From Virgisporangium ochraceum (GTDB taxonomy: Bacteria; Actinomycetota; Actinomycetes; Mycobacteriales; Micromonosporaceae), in assembly GCF_016863655.1 (NCBI RefSeq), contig NZ_BOPH01000010.1:78857-142856 (forward strand): a stretch of DNA of 64,000 bases, written 5' to 3'. Positions 1 through 9,433 of the stretch are shown here, one piece after another. The first letter of the stretch is position 1. Each line of letters begins with the position of its first letter. Position numbers and translations under genes: made by a program. A model generated the notes under the pieces. That model was not told where the DNA came from. It worked only from the letters and a program-made list of their open reading frames with translations, and ran no database searches.

Positions 1-128
1 GGGTCGTGCTCGTCGTCGGCGTTCGAGTCGCGGGAGGCGGTGAACAGCGCCTCCAGGTCGTTGGCCAGGGTCGCCGCCTCGGCCTCGGCGCTCGCGCGGA
101 GCCGCAGAAGCTCGTCGCGGGCCGTCAC
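1..128 (-). CDS. TraR/DksA-type zinc-finger protein, N-terminal part
   Basis: Only the first 42 codons lie in the window; the gene runs off the left edge. The frame starts VTARDELLRLRASAEAEAAT and continues with a coiled-coil-like helix and an acidic NADDEHDP stretch. This is the typical N-terminus of small actinobacterial TraR/DksA proteins, which carry a C-terminal four-Cys zinc finger (not visible here) and, in studied relatives, bind in the RNA polymerase secondary channel. The GTG start overlaps the last two codons of the upstream kinase gene (ATGTGA), which suggests translational coupling. The family call rests on the N-terminus only. Confidence 0.6.
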   Translation of the reverse strand, partial: MTARDELLRLRASAEAEAATLANDLEALFTASRDSNADDEHD

Positions 129-871
129 ATGCGGGCTTTCAGCACGTCGATCTCGCAGCCCGGCTTGGCCGGGTCGAAGCCGTGCTCGGCGAGCCAGCGG
201 ACCGCCGTCAGGCTCCGCAGCGACCACCACGCCCGGATCACGTCGACGTCGACGGCGGTGCCGTAGCCGGCGAGGACGTCGTCGAGGCGCTCCTCGTGTC
301 CGAGCGTCAGGGTCGCGAGGTCCCACAGCGCGTCGCCGCGGGCCGCCTCCGACCAGTCGATGATGCCGGTGACCTCGTCACCCTCGACGAAGATGTGGGT
401 GATCTGCAGGTCGCCGTGCGTGAACACCGGCGTCCACGGCCGGAGCGCGGCCTCGGCGACCTCGCGGTTGCGCGTGACCAGGTCGGCGGGAAGGACACCG
501 GTCGCGACGAGCTGTTCGCACTCGCTGTCGAGCTCCGCGACGATGCTGTCGAGGCTCCGGCCGGGCCACGGCGGCAGCGGCGCCTCGTGCAATGTCCGGA
601 TGGCGGCCCCCGCCGCCGCCCAGGCCGCCGACGACGCGGCCGACGGTTCCCCGAGCACGCCGAGCGCCGTGCCTGGCACGGCGGAGATGGCGAGCACGGG
701 CGGCTGGCGCCACAGGACCCGCGGAGTGGGGACCGGCGCGAGGGCCAGAGCCTCGACCTCGACGTCGATGCGCGCCTGATCCGAGTCGACCTTCAGGAAC
801 ACGTCGCCGACCCGCAGCGTCACCCGCTCCTCATGAGCGACGACGACCCTGACCTCGTCCACGCCGGCCAT
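125..871 (-). CDS. Aminoglycoside phosphotransferase (APH) family kinase
   Basis: A 248-aa protein-kinase-fold small-molecule kinase. It shows the Brenner-type catalytic loop HGDLQITHIFV (catalytic Asp; the usual downstream Asn of HGDxxxxN is His, as in one actinobacterial subgroup) and the metal-binding IIDWSEA motif. The open frame extends upstream to 952, but the ATG at 871 (MAGVDEVRVVV) begins the recognisable N-lobe, so it is chosen. The real substrate cannot be told from sequence; most chromosomal members are not resistance enzymes. It is followed by, and coupled to, the DksA-type gene. The palindrome GTCCACAGTGGAC lies about 40 bp upstream. Confidence 0.82.
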   Translation of the reverse strand: MAGVDEVRVVVAHEERVTLRVGDVFLKVDSDQARIDVEVEALALAPVPTPRVLWRQPPVLAISAVPGTALGVLGEPSAASSAAWAAAGAAIRTLHEAPLPPWPGRSLDSIVAELDSECEQLVATGVLPADLVTRNREVAEAALRPWTPVFTHGDLQITHIFVEGDEVTGIIDWSEAARGDALWDLATLTLGHEERLDDVLAGYGTAVDVDVIRAWWSLRSLTAVRWLAEHGFDPAKPGCEIDVLKARM

Positions 872-912
872 TATCACGACCGGTCCACGCCGTCGCCACG
901 GGTTTCCGAAAC

Positions 913-925
913 GTCCACAGTGGAC
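913..925. promoter_or_regulatory. 13-nt palindrome GTCCACAGTGGAC, copy 1
   Basis: A perfect inverted repeat (GTCCAC-A-GTGGAC) in the intergenic region between the APH-type kinase and the helicase, directly preceded by a second palindrome GTTTCCGAAAC (902-912). The same 13-mer occurs at 9353-9365 and 60101-60113, always between genes. It is probably an operator for an unidentified dimeric regulator; a dispersed repeat is the alternative. The rest of 872-1134 shows nothing else I can name. Confidence 0.45.
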
Positions 926-1134
926 GCTCAAGCGGCGGTTGGTCGACGGCACCTGCTGGCTGATCGTCGTTCCGTTCGTGGCCTGGGCGGGGTGCCGCCG
1001 GCCCGGTCTGGAGCCGGTACGGCCTGCGCTCGACGTGGCCCGCCGACGGGCGCCTGATGCCCGGCGTCACGCTGGACCGCGTGCTGGCCGAACGGCACGA
1101 GGCCCGCCATCCGGAAGCCAGGCAGACTGGAGGG

Positions 1135-3744
1135 ATGGACCGGACCGAGCTGCGTGCCCTGATGGTCGACTTCACCCGGTGGAGTCGGCAGGCCGCGGCC
1201 GTCCAGCGCAGGCACGGCAGCGTGCAGGAGACGGCGGAGGCCGCCGAACGCCTCCTGGAGTCACGCGCCGTCGTCGTCCAGCACGCGCGACGCAACGCGT
1301 GGCGGGTCGTGCCGCTGGAACGCAAGCACGGTTGGATCGTGGGTCCCCTGCGCGAACGCGCTGTGCTGCCGACGTTCACCCGCGGCGACCAGGCGCTGAT
1401 CCGGCTGCTGACGGTCGAGGTGCCGCGCGCGCGGGCCGACGTGAACGCCGCCCTGGGGCTGCGGCGCTATCTCGCCGGGCCGAGGAAGCGCCAGCGGGCC
1501 GAGGCGTCGGCAGCGTTCCTGCGCCGCCAGCACGACGTGTTCATCGAGACGGGCTGGCCGCAGCGGCTCGAGGAGCTGAGCGAGCGCACCGTCGACGAGT
1601 CCGTGGGCTTCGAGGCGCTCGTCGATCCCGCGCTCGGTGTCGTTCCCGAGGATCCCGCCCACAGCCCTGAGGTCATCGAACGGTCCGCGCTCGACGGCCT
1701 GGCCAAGGCGTTGGCCGCCATCGACAGGATCGTGCAGGGCGAGGCGGAGTACCGCGCCGCGGCTCGGGACGCCGCGATCCTCGTGCGGCGGGTCGAGACG
1801 ATGCGCGTGCTGCGGGAGATGTCGACCGACGCGTTGAAGACGGCGACCCGTGACCGGCTCCGGCTCGGCGGCCTCGCACCGGCCGGCATCCACACCGTCG
1901 CGCAGGTTCTGGCCGACGCCGACACACTGCCGACGCTGCCGGGTCTCGGCGAAGTGTCGGCGCGACACATCCTCGGCGCCGCGCAGACGTTGCGGCACAC
2001 GACGTTCGAGGAGACGCCGGTGCGCATCGACGTCACCCGGCGCAGCCCCGAGGTGACCGAGCTGCTGCGCTGCCTCGCCGAGTGGGACGCCCGCCGCCGC
2101 ACCCGGGGCGCCGCCGCCGACCTGGAACGGGCGGCCGAACTGGCGCCGATCGTGGAAGGGCTCACTTTCTCCACCACGCATCTGCTGGTGGTTCCGCTTC
2201 GGGAACTGCCGGTGGGCGAACTGTGGGAGAGCATCGACGTCGTGCGGCACCGGGCCGAACAGTTGCGCCGCACCAAGCCGTCAGGCTACCGGACCCGCGA
2301 CCCGTGGGAGGACTTCCTCGCCCGGCCGGCGGACTACTTCGCGATGCTCTCCGAACTCGGTTTCCTCACCGGCGACGAGGAGGCCACGCACGGCAATCTG
2401 CCCGACGACATCGTCAAGGCGGTGCGCGACCAGCCACTCAACGGCGAACACCTGAAGGCGTCGCTGCGTGGCTACCAGAGTTTCGCGGTGCGCTTCGTTC
2501 TCGTGCAGCGCAAGGTGATCATCGGCGACGAGATGGGTCTCGGCAAGACGTTCGAGGCGATCGCCGTGCTGGCGCACCTGCGCAGCCGGGGCGAGAACCG
2601 TTTCGTCGTCGTGTGCCCGGCGGCCGTCGTGACGAACTGGGTGCGCGAGGTGACCGGCAAGTCGACGCTCTCCGCCCACCGGGTGCACGGTGCCGACCGC
2701 GACCACGCGGCCCGCGTCTGGGAACGCGACGGCGGTGTCGCGGTCACCACGTTCGAGACGCTCGCCGCGTGGCAGCCCGGTCCCAACCTCGCCTGCGTCG
2801 TCGTCGACGAGGCGCACTACATCAAGAACCCGAACGCGCAGCGTTCCGTGCGCACCGCCGCCATCGTCGAGCGCGCGGCCCGCGCCGTCCTGCTGACCGG
2901 CACCCCGTTGGAGAACAAGGTGTCGGAGTTCCGCAGCCTCGCGTCCTACGTGCGTCCCGACCTGACGGTCGACAGCGACGGCGCCGCGCTGTCGGCGAAG
3001 GCGTTCCGCCGCCAGATCGCGCCGGCGTACCTGCGGCGCAACCAGGAGGACGTGCTGTCGGAACTGCCGGGGCTGGTGGAGGTCGACGAGTGGCTGCCAC
3101 TGTCCACAGAGGACGCCGCGGCCTACCGGGCGGCGGTCGACAGCGGCAACTTCATGGAGATGCGTCAGGCGGCGATGCGCCAGGGCGCGAAGTCCGAGAA
3201 GGTGCGGCGGCTGGTCGAGATCGTCCGCGAGGCGGAGGAGAACGAGCGGAAGGTCATCGTCTTCTCCTACTTCCGCGGCATCCTCGACCTGGTGGCGAAG
3301 ACCTTGCGGGGACCGGTGTTCGGGCCGCTCACCGGTTCGGTCGGCTCCGACGATCGGCAGCGCATGGTGGACGAGTTCTCGGCGGCGAGGCACGGAGCCA
3401 CTCTCGTGTCGCAGATCGTGGCCGGGGGCGTAGGCCTGAACGTCCAGGCCGCATCGGTGGTCATCTTCTGCGAACCCCAACTGAAGCCGACCATCGAGGC
3501 CCAGGCGATCGCGCGGGCGCACCGGATGGGTCAGGTGCGTTCGGTGCAGGTGCACCGGCTGCTGTCGGAGGAGAGCGTCGACCAACGCATCGTCGAACTG
3601 CTCGAGGCGAAGCGCAAACTCTTCGAGGACTTCGCCCGCGGCAGCGACATCGCCGACGCGGCGCCGGACGCGGTCGACCTGTCCGAGGCGGAACTGGCCC
3701 GCGAGGTCGTCGCCTCGGAACGGAAGCGGCTGCTGAACTCCTGA
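1135..3744 (+). CDS. SNF2-family DEAD/DEAH helicase with internal HhH region
   Basis: An 869-aa superfamily 2 ATPase. The C-terminal half has the full SNF2 set: Walker A GDEMGLGKT (about 464-472), DEAH in VVVDEAHYIKN (about 555-565), LLTGTPLENK (about 586), and motifs V/VI SQIVAGGVGLNVQAA (about 759) and ARAHRMGQVRSVQVHRL (about 794). Residues about 244-287 look like a helix-hairpin-helix DNA-binding region (TLPTLPGLGEVSARHIL). The role is probably ATP-driven DNA translocation or remodelling in repair or defence. The frame is open to an ATG at 1057; the ATG at 1135 is preferred because family-like sequence begins there, although its GGAGGG lies directly against the start codon. No partner gene is adjacent, so this does not look like a known defence operon. 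Confidence 0.85.
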   Translation: MDRTELRALMVDFTRWSRQAAAVQRRHGSVQETAEAAERLLESRAVVVQHARRNAWRVVPLERKHGWIVGPLRERAVLPTFTRGDQALIRLLTVEVPRARADVNAALGLRRYLAGPRKRQRAEASAAFLRRQHDVFIETGWPQRLEELSERTVDESVGFEALVDPALGVVPEDPAHSPEVIERSALDGLAKALAAIDRIVQGEAEYRAAARDAAILVRRVETMRVLREMSTDALKTATRDRLRLGGLAPAGIHTVAQVLADADTLPTLPGLGEVSARHILGAAQTLRHTTFEETPVRIDVTRRSPEVTELLRCLAEWDARRRTRGAAADLERAAELAPIVEGLTFSTTHLLVVPLRELPVGELWESIDVVRHRAEQLRRTKPSGYRTRDPWEDFLARPADYFAMLSELGFLTGDEEATHGNLPDDIVKAVRDQPLNGEHLKASLRGYQSFAVRFVLVQRKVIIGDEMGLGKTFEAIAVLAHLRSRGENRFVVVCPAAVVTNWVREVTGKSTLSAHRVHGADRDHAARVWERDGGVAVTTFETLAAWQPGPNLACVVVDEAHYIKNPNAQRSVRTAAIVERAARAVLLTGTPLENKVSEFRSLASYVRPDLTVDSDGAALSAKAFRRQIAPAYLRRNQEDVLSELPGLVEVDEWLPLSTEDAAAYRAAVDSGNFMEMRQAAMRQGAKSEKVRRLVEIVREAEENERKVIVFSYFRGILDLVAKTLRGPVFGPLTGSVGSDDRQRMVDEFSAARHGATLVSQIVAGGVGLNVQAASVVIFCEPQLKPTIEAQAIARAHRMGQVRSVQVHRLLSEESVDQRIVELLEAKRKLFEDFARGSDIADAAPDAVDLSEAELAREVVASERKRLLNS

Positions 3745-3747
3745 ACG

Positions 3748-3774
3748 GCGGGCTTCCCCATCGGGGGATCCCGC
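3748..3774 (+). terminator. Hairpin terminator after the helicase gene
   Basis: An imperfect stem GCGGG-c-TTCCCC / GGGGGA-t-CCCGC with a 3-nt loop begins just after the helicase stop codon. No U-tract follows, as is common in high-GC actinobacteria. Confidence 0.5.
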
Positions 3775-3865
3775 GCCCGGACGGGCGATCAGTTCATCCG
3801 TTTGCGGTCGTCTGATCGCACGGTCGGCGTTGCGCGGACCGTGACACTGCTGCTCTCGTTCCCGA

Positions 3866-6343
3866 GTGCACACGAACGACGGTGCCGCCGGTTGGCGGCT
3901 GGCGGTGGACTTCGGGACGTCCAACACGGTTGCGGTGCTACGCCACGGCGACGGGGAGTCGCGACCGTTGTTGTTCGACGGTTCGCCCCTCCTCCCGTCG
4001 GCGGTGTGCCTCGGCCCGGACGGCGATCTCCTGGTCGGCCGGGACGCCCTGCAACAGGCGCTGGCGACGCCGTCCTGGTGCGAACCGACGCCGAAGCGCC
4101 GTGTGGGTGAGCAGAGCGTCCTGCTCGGCAGGCGGCAGGTCCCGGTGGTGGACCTGGTGGCGGCGGTGCTGCATCGGGTCCTCGACGAGGCTGTCGGCAT
4201 GGCCGGTACCCGGCCCGACGAGTTGGTGATGACCCACCCGGACGGGTGGGGTGAGGTCCGGCGTGAGGTGCTCGCCCGCGCCGCGGAGAAGGTGGCCCTC
4301 CCGCGGCCGCGGTACCTGTCCGAGCCGGCGGCCGCCGCGAACCTGTTCCCCACCCTGCGGGGCGCGGACGTCGCGGTCCCCGGACCGGACCACCGGCCGG
4401 GCACCGACCGGGCCGTGCTCATCTACGACTTCGGTGGGGGAACCTTCGACGTCAGTGTCGTCCGGTGGGACCCCGACGGGGTGCCGGAGGTCCTCCGCAG
4501 CGAGGGACTCGCCACGGTCGGCGGGATCGACCTCGACGACCGGATCGTCACGCACCTCGGGTCCGAACTGACCGCCGATGCCGTCACCTGGCAGCGTTTG
4601 CTCACCTCACAGGACGAGGACGACCGGCGGGCACGGTGGCAACTGCGGGAGGGTGTGCGTGAGGCCAAGGAGCGGCTGAGCCGGCTGCCGCGGGTGGACC
4701 TGCACATCCCGGTGCTGGACGTCCGTGTCACGCTCACGCGCACCGAGTTCGACCGACTGGCACGGCCGGTGGTGACCCGTACGGTCGAGCTGACCACCGC
4801 GACCCTCGACAGCGCGGGCGTCACTCCGACCCAGCTCGCCGGTGTGTACCTCGTCGGCGGGTCGAGCCGCGTCCCGCTCGTCGCGACGATGCTCGTCCGC
4901 GCGCTGCGCGTCGAACCGCGGGTTCTACGCCAGCCGGATCTCGCCGTCGCGGAAGGGGCAGCCCTCGCCTTCGCGGGTGCGCCCGTCACTCCCGCACCCT
5001 CCGATCCCGAACCCGAACCCTCCGCACCGCCGGCGCCGCGACGGTTCGGACGTCGTCGCGTACTGGCCATGGCCGCCGCCGTGGCCGCGGCCGGAGCGAC
5101 CGGTGGCGTCGTCCTGAGCCTCTCCGACAAGAGCAACGGCGGGCACGTTCCCCGCACAGGCCCGTCTCCGGCACGGCGGCCGGGAACGCTGACCCTGCTC
5201 GCCGGCACCGATCCCAGTCCCGCCGGGACCCGTCAGGACCTGGTCGACCAGTGGAATGACGACCACCAAATCCAGGTCACGATCACACCCGTCCCGGGCA
5301 GCGCCGACGACCAGGTTTCCGCGATGTGGAGCGACCCCGTCGCCGATGTGTTCCTTCTCGACGCGCCTCAGCTGAGCCGGTTCGCCAACGCCGGTCTGAT
5401 CACCGCGCTGCCGGACGGCGCCGTCGACGTCGACCGCTTCCTCGAGCGTCCGCTGAACACCTGCCGGTGGCGCGACCGGTACTGGGCGCTGCCGTTCAAC
5501 ACCGATGTCGGGCTGCTGTTCCACCGACCGGACGTGCCGGCGCCGACCGGCTGGCCGGACCTGGTCACGCTGGCCCGCGCGGCGGGACGACCCAGCTACT
5601 CGGGCCAGTTCACCGCGGACGAGTCGTCGGTGGTCAACATGCTCGAAGCCGCCCTGGCGCACAACCCCAAGCTCCTCAACGACGACGGCACCTTCCCCGA
5701 CCAGATCTCCGTGGCCGAGTGGGACGCGGCCATCGGACCGCTGCGGGAGGCGATCGCGGCAGGAGCGGTCCTGGACGCGCACGCCGACCTCGCCACGGTC
5801 GACCTTCCGCCGGACGAGCGGTCGGCGGAGTTCCTCAGCGTCAGACATGCCACCTGGAGCCAGGTCCAGACCGTACGGCTGTGGCCCGCGTTCGCCACGA
5901 GATTGAGCGGCCTACGACCCGGACGCCTGTTCGGCCCCGCGATCCTGGGCGGCCAGAACCTCGCCGTGTCGTCCCGGTCGGCAAATCCGGAGGCGGCGAT
6001 CGACCTGATCCGCTACCTCACCGACGACAAACGGCAACGCAAGCTCACCACCGACCAGACCTACGCACCGGTCACGAAGAGCGCCTACGAGACGGACGGC
6101 ACCGACGACCGGAACCGGGCCCACCTGATCCTGTCGGCGATCCAGACCGCCTATCCCCGTCCTGTCACCCCGAGCTACAGCGAGGTCGCGCAGGTGTTCA
6201 TCGAACTCATGCGGCCGGCCGTGCTGAACGGAACCAGACTGCCCGAGCACTTCGCCAAGAGCCTGCACACCGCCCGGATGACCAACCCCACCAGTGCACT
6301 GCCCACGACCAGGGCCCAGTCACCAACACCGTCCCCGACCTGA
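3866..6343 (+). CDS. Hsp70 ATPase domain / TM / extracellular solute-binding domain fusion
   Basis: An 825-aa protein joining two families that normally act in different compartments. Residues about 12-380 form an Hsp70/actin-fold ATPase: phosphate-1 VDFGTSNTVAV, phosphate-2 YDFGGGTFDVSVV (about 188-200) and adenosine motif VYLVGGSSRVPL (about 326). No Hsp70 substrate-binding domain follows. A basic FGRRR stretch precedes one hydrophobic segment (about 397-419), which predicts an N-in/C-out topology. Residues about 435-800 resemble an ABC-type (sugar-family) extracellular solute-binding protein, with LLAGTDPSPAG at its start and FNTDVGLLF, GGQNLAVSS and AAIDLIRYL later. No permease genes are adjacent. 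The GTG start is the first in frame before the ATPase core and has a weak SD. Inference: ligand binding outside may control a cytoplasmic ATPase. Confidence 0.82.
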   Translation: MHTNDGAAGWRLAVDFGTSNTVAVLRHGDGESRPLLFDGSPLLPSAVCLGPDGDLLVGRDALQQALATPSWCEPTPKRRVGEQSVLLGRRQVPVVDLVAAVLHRVLDEAVGMAGTRPDELVMTHPDGWGEVRREVLARAAEKVALPRPRYLSEPAAAANLFPTLRGADVAVPGPDHRPGTDRAVLIYDFGGGTFDVSVVRWDPDGVPEVLRSEGLATVGGIDLDDRIVTHLGSELTADAVTWQRLLTSQDEDDRRARWQLREGVREAKERLSRLPRVDLHIPVLDVRVTLTRTEFDRLARPVVTRTVELTTATLDSAGVTPTQLAGVYLVGGSSRVPLVATMLVRALRVEPRVLRQPDLAVAEGAALAFAGAPVTPAPSDPEPEPSAPPAPRRFGRRRVLAMAAAVAAAGATGGVVLSLSDKSNGGHVPRTGPSPARRPGTLTLLAGTDPSPAGTRQDLVDQWNDDHQIQVTITPVPGSADDQVSAMWSDPVADVFLLDAPQLSRFANAGLITALPDGAVDVDRFLERPLNTCRWRDRYWALPFNTDVGLLFHRPDVPAPTGWPDLVTLARAAGRPSYSGQFTADESSVVNMLEAALAHNPKLLNDDGTFPDQISVAEWDAAIGPLREAIAAGAVLDAHADLATVDLPPDERSAEFLSVRHATWSQVQTVRLWPAFATRLSGLRPGRLFGPAILGGQNLAVSSRSANPEAAIDLIRYLTDDKRQRKLTTDQTYAPVTKSAYETDGTDDRNRAHLILSAIQTAYPRPVTPSYSEVAQVFIELMRPAVLNGTRLPEHFAKSLHTARMTNPTSALPTTRAQSPTPSPT

Positions 6344-6356
6344 CGCGTCCCGGCAG

Positions 6357-6524
6357 TCACAGTTCCCACCACGTCGCCCGCCGCTGTGGTTTGTGCTGCC
6401 TCCGATCGGGTTCCCGACGCCGCAGCACGAGTGCGACGAGCACCCCTAGAAGCACCTTCACTGACAACCCCCGTGGCCTCACGATGCCGATCGATGTCGT
6501 GCCGGTCGCAATCTCCACCCACAT
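6357..6524 (-). CDS. Possible 55-aa small membrane protein
   Basis: A short frame starting MWVEIATGTTSIG contains a hydrophobic stretch VKVLLGVLVALVL followed by a very basic tail and ends TWWEL. GGAG lies about 6 nt before the ATG. It would have one short membrane segment with an Arg-rich cytoplasmic end. It lies between the Hsp70-fusion gene and the SRPBCC gene. No homologue is recognised and codon evidence is weak, so it may be a chance frame. Confidence 0.25.
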   Translation of the reverse strand: MWVEIATGTTSIGIVRPRGLSVKVLLGVLVALVLRRREPDRRQHKPQRRATWWEL

Positions 6525-6569
6525 GAGGTGCTCCGCCGGCCGAAGGGTTGCAACAGTCCCCGGCGAGTG

Positions 6570-6977
6570 TCAGTTCACCAGTCGGCGCAACGCCCACCAT
6601 GCGGCCGGCAGGTAGACGGCCGTGGCCGGTGCGAAGCCGTCGATCGTCAGCCTTGTCCTCGTGCCGGACGCGGTCGCCTCGACGGTGTGGACCAGGGTCA
6701 GCTCGACACCGGCCGCCGACACCGTCCACGACCACGTCCGCACCGGAGCCGCGTCGTCGACGTCGACGACGCGGAACGGCACCGGGAACCGCAGCGGCCC
6801 ACGCACCACGCCGGACGTCGCCGCAGCCAGTCGCTCATGCGGATACTCGACCGAACGGATCTGCGGCGACCACTCGGGCCAACGACGCGGGCGCACGTAG
6901 CGGTCCCACACGTCGTCGGCGGCGCGTGGCCCCTCGACCTCGAGCGTCCGCCGCAGCCTCGGCCGGCTGGGTCTCAT
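6570..6977 (-). CDS. SRPBCC (polyketide cyclase/START-like) family protein
   Basis: A 135-aa helix-grip domain protein: an N-terminal basic segment, the strand-helix element RPRRWPEWSPQIRSV typical of this superfamily, beta strands such as VRTWSWTVSAAGVELTLVHT, and a long C-terminal helix. Members bind hydrophobic ligands or act as cyclases, and nothing here points to a specific ligand. The frame opens at 7016, but the ATG at 6977 with GGAGGG directly upstream fits the domain boundary. It lies 48 bp downstream of the histidine kinase stop on the same strand and may be co-transcribed with the two-component genes. Confidence 0.72.
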   Translation of the reverse strand: MRPSRPRLRRTLEVEGPRAADDVWDRYVRPRRWPEWSPQIRSVEYPHERLAAATSGVVRGPLRFPVPFRVVDVDDAAPVRTWSWTVSAAGVELTLVHTVEATASGTRTRLTIDGFAPATAVYLPAAWWALRRLVN

Positions 6978-7025
6978 CCCTCCATTGTGGACCGGACGCC
7001 GACGCCAGCGCTTCACAGCGGCGCA

Positions 7026-8468
7026 TCAACGCGACGCGACAGGCAGCCGTACCCGGAGCAGGGCACCGCCGCGATCCGACCGGTGCACGGTCACCTCGCC
7101 GCCGTGCGTGTCCACGACCCGGCGCACGATCGACAGACCCAGACCGGAGCCGGGCAGGTCCCGCGCCGCATCGGCCCGGTAGGACCGGTCGAACACGCGC
7201 GGCACGTCCACCGCGTCGATGCCCGGTCCGCCGTCATCCACCTCCAGCACCGCGGCGCCGCCCTCGACACCCAGCCGCACGTACACGGGCTGGCCCGGCG
7301 GCGACCACTTCCCGGCGTTGTCGAGGAGGTTGAGCACGGCCCGCTGCAGCGCCGCGGGGCGCCCGGTGACCGGCACGGGTACCGGTGCCAGGTCGAGCAC
7401 GAGATCGACGTCCGGGACCCGGGACCTGGCCCGCGTCACCGCCGCGACCACCTGATCGGCGAGGTTCACCACCTCGGTCGGCTCGGTGGCGACGTCACCG
7501 CGCGCCAGGTCGGTCAGCTCGGCGACGACCGTGCTGAGCTCCACCACCTGCACGCCCAGGTCGTCGAGCAGCTTGGCGCGCGCGGCGGGGTCGAGCGCGG
7601 TCTGCAACGTGCCCCGGCGATCCAGCCGGATCAGCAGCTCGATGTTGAGGCGCAGACTCGTCAACGGCGTACGCAGCTCGTGGGCGGCGTCGTCGGCCAG
7701 CAGACGCTGGGACCGGCGGGCGGCGTCCAGCGCCGCGAGCATGTCGTTGATGGCCTGTGCGAGCTGGCCGATCTCTCCACCGCTGCGCACGGCGATCGCC
7801 TCGTCCAGATTGTGCGTGCGGGCCACCCGGACCGCCGTGGCGGTGAGCCGGTCGACGGGCGCCAGCACGGTGCGTGCCACCATCCGCCCGACGATCACAC
7901 CGCTGCCGGCACACACCACCGCGTCCAATAGGAGGAACAGCGCGAACGAACTGGCCGCCCGGCCGTAGAACTGGCCGTCCCGGGCGATCTGGATCGCGCC
8001 ACCGTTGGTGTGGACCGTGTACACCAGGTACACATCGTCGTCGTATGCGAAGTAGTTGTCGTCGTCGTCGATGCCATCGTCGACCTCGACGAGGTCGAAG
8101 CGGCCGGCAGCCCGTCCGTCGGCGACCCGCAGGGCGTCGGCGGTGACCGGCAGGGCGATTGGAAGCCCGACCGGCGAGCGGACCGTGCCGTCGGGCAGCA
8201 GGATGCGGGCGCTCAGCCCGGCATCGGAGGCCGACGGCAGCGTGGCGGCGGCGGCACCGTCGCGGTCGGTCACCGCGAGCAGCGCGGCGGCGTCACCCCG
8301 CAACTGCTCCTCGATCGAGTGACGCAGCTCGTAGGCGAGCACCTGCCAGGCGAAGACCGACGCGGCGAAGGAGCCGACCGCGATCCCGGTGGCGGTCATC
8401 ACCGACAACCTGGTCCGCAGCGACGACCAGCGCCACCAGTCGCGGACCCGGGTCAGCGGCGACGTCAC
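7026..8468 (-). CDS. Sensor histidine kinase (OmpR-partner type)
   Basis: A 480-aa membrane kinase. TM1 is about 24-46, an extracytoplasmic sensor of about 110 residues follows, TM2 ends in [19 protein letters not shown], then HAMP, the H-box [19 protein letters not shown] (phospho-His near 263), N-box NLLDNAGKW (about 379), G1 DDGGPGID and G2 [13 protein letters not shown]. The sensor loop holds a dense acidic patch ([16 protein letters not shown]), which could bind cations or cationic peptides; that is inference. The GTG start overlaps the regulator stop by 4 nt (GTGA), so the pair is translationally coupled. The class resembles MprB/TcrY-type actinobacterial kinases. Confidence 0.93.
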   Translation of the reverse strand: MTSPLTRVRDWWRWSSLRTRLSVMTATGIAVGSFAASVFAWQVLAYELRHSIEEQLRGDAAALLAVTDRDGAAAATLPSASDAGLSARILLPDGTVRSPVGLPIALPVTADALRVADGRAAGRFDLVEVDDGIDDDDNYFAYDDDVYLVYTVHTNGGAIQIARDGQFYGRAASSFALFLLLDAVVCAGSGVIVGRMVARTVLAPVDRLTATAVRVARTHNLDEAIAVRSGGEIGQLAQAINDMLAALDAARRSQRLLADDAAHELRTPLTSLRLNIELLIRLDRRGTLQTALDPAARAKLLDDLGVQVVELSTVVAELTDLARGDVATEPTEVVNLADQVVAAVTRARSRVPDVDLVLDLAPVPVPVTGRPAALQRAVLNLLDNAGKWSPPGQPVYVRLGVEGGAAVLEVDDGGPGIDAVDVPRVFDRSYRADAARDLPGSGLGLSIVRRVVDTHGGEVTVHRSDRGGALLRVRLPVASR

Positions 8469-9148
8469 GGCGGCGTCTCCCGCAGCACATATCCCACGCC
8501 GCGAACGGTGTGCAGCAACCGGGGTTCGCCGTCGGCCTCCAGCTTCCGTCGCAGGTAGCTGATGTAGACCTGCAGGTTGTTGGTGGTCGCGCTCATGTCG
8601 TAGCCCCAGATGGTGTCGAACAGCACCTCCCGGGTGAGCAGCCGGCGCGGGTTGCGCAGGAACACCTCCAGCAGCGAGAACTCGGTGCGGGTCAGCTGCA
8701 GTCGACGCTCGCCGCGCCAGGACTCGAACAGATCCGGTTCCAGACGCAGGTCCAGGAAGGACAGGGCGGTGGGCTCCCCGGTGGCAACGGTGCGGCGGCG
8801 AAGCAGGGCCCGGACCCGGGCCAGGAGCTCCTCGGTCGCGAACGGCTTCGGCAGATAGTCGTCGGCGCCGGCGTCGAGGCCCGTGACCCGGTCGGCTACC
8901 TGATCGCGGGCGGTGAGCATGAGCACCGGCAGGTCCGACCCGGCCGTCCGCAGGCGCCGGCACGTCTCCAGCCCACCGAGGCGCGGCATCATGACGTCGA
9001 GGATCAGCAGGTCGGGCGGGTTCGCGTCGACACCTTCGAGCACCGCGAGCCCATTGGCGACGGTGCTGGTCTCGTACCCCTCGACCTGGAGCACCAGCGC
9101 CACCGAGTCCCGGATGGCGGCGTCGTCGTCCGCGATGAGCACGTACAC
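8465..9148 (-). CDS. OmpR/PhoB-type response regulator
   Basis: A 227-aa regulator: receiver domain with acidic pocket ADDD (residues 6-9), phospho-acceptor Asp in LLILDVMMP (about 52), Thr in LMLTARD and Lys in LPKPF, then a winged-helix DNA-binding domain with [22 protein letters not shown] and the recognition-helix region [15 protein letters not shown]. The GTG start has a strong SD (GGAGGTGA, about 6 nt away). It is the first gene of the two-gene operon with the histidine kinase. A copy of the GTCCACAGTGGAC palindrome lies about 205 bp upstream. Confidence 0.95.
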   Translation of the reverse strand: MYVLIADDDAAIRDSVALVLQVEGYETSTVANGLAVLEGVDANPPDLLILDVMMPRLGGLETCRRLRTAGSDLPVLMLTARDQVADRVTGLDAGADDYLPKPFATEELLARVRALLRRRTVATGEPTALSFLDLRLEPDLFESWRGERRLQLTRTEFSLLEVFLRNPRRLLTREVLFDTIWGYDMSATTNNLQVYISYLRRKLEADGEPRLLHTVRGVGYVLRETPP

Positions 9149-9352
9149 GTTCGGTCACCTCCACAGCGGTCGTGACCAGCCTGGCGCATCAACCTGAGAC
9201 GAATGTTGGAAAAGATCCGCACCGTCGTCCGAGAACTTGATCTTACGATCCCGTCCCTGACCTCGGGCGGCGACGACACCGATGCGGTGCCTGCGCCGCA
9301 CCCGCCTCAAGGCCAGCACGAGAACCACGCCCTGTGACGGAACCCTCACCAC

Positions 9353-9365
9353 GTCCACAGTGGAC
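9353..9365. promoter_or_regulatory. 13-nt palindrome GTCCACAGTGGAC, copy 2
   Basis: Identical to the copy at 913-925, including the outer C/G pair (CGTCCACAGTGGACG). It lies between the response regulator start and the tRNA-Arg terminator. It could control the two-component operon to its left. Confidence 0.45.
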
Positions 9366-9375
9366 GGAAACGACG

Positions 9376-9411
9376 AAGGCCCCGAGCACCATCTCTGCTG
9401 CCCAGGGCCTT
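9376..9411 (-). terminator. Terminator of the tRNA transcript
   Basis: Read on the minus strand, AAGGCCC pairs with GGGCCTT, with an inner GCAGCA/TGCTC-type extension. The stem is followed by CGTCGTTT. It sits 22 nt beyond the 3' end of tRNA-Arg. Confidence 0.6.
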
Positions 9412-9433
9412 GACGATCTTGCTGACGATCTTG

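Noticed and set aside
3866..6343. A true DnaK chaperone
   Set aside because: The substrate-binding domain is replaced by a TM and a solute-binding domain, and no dnaJ or grpE is nearby.
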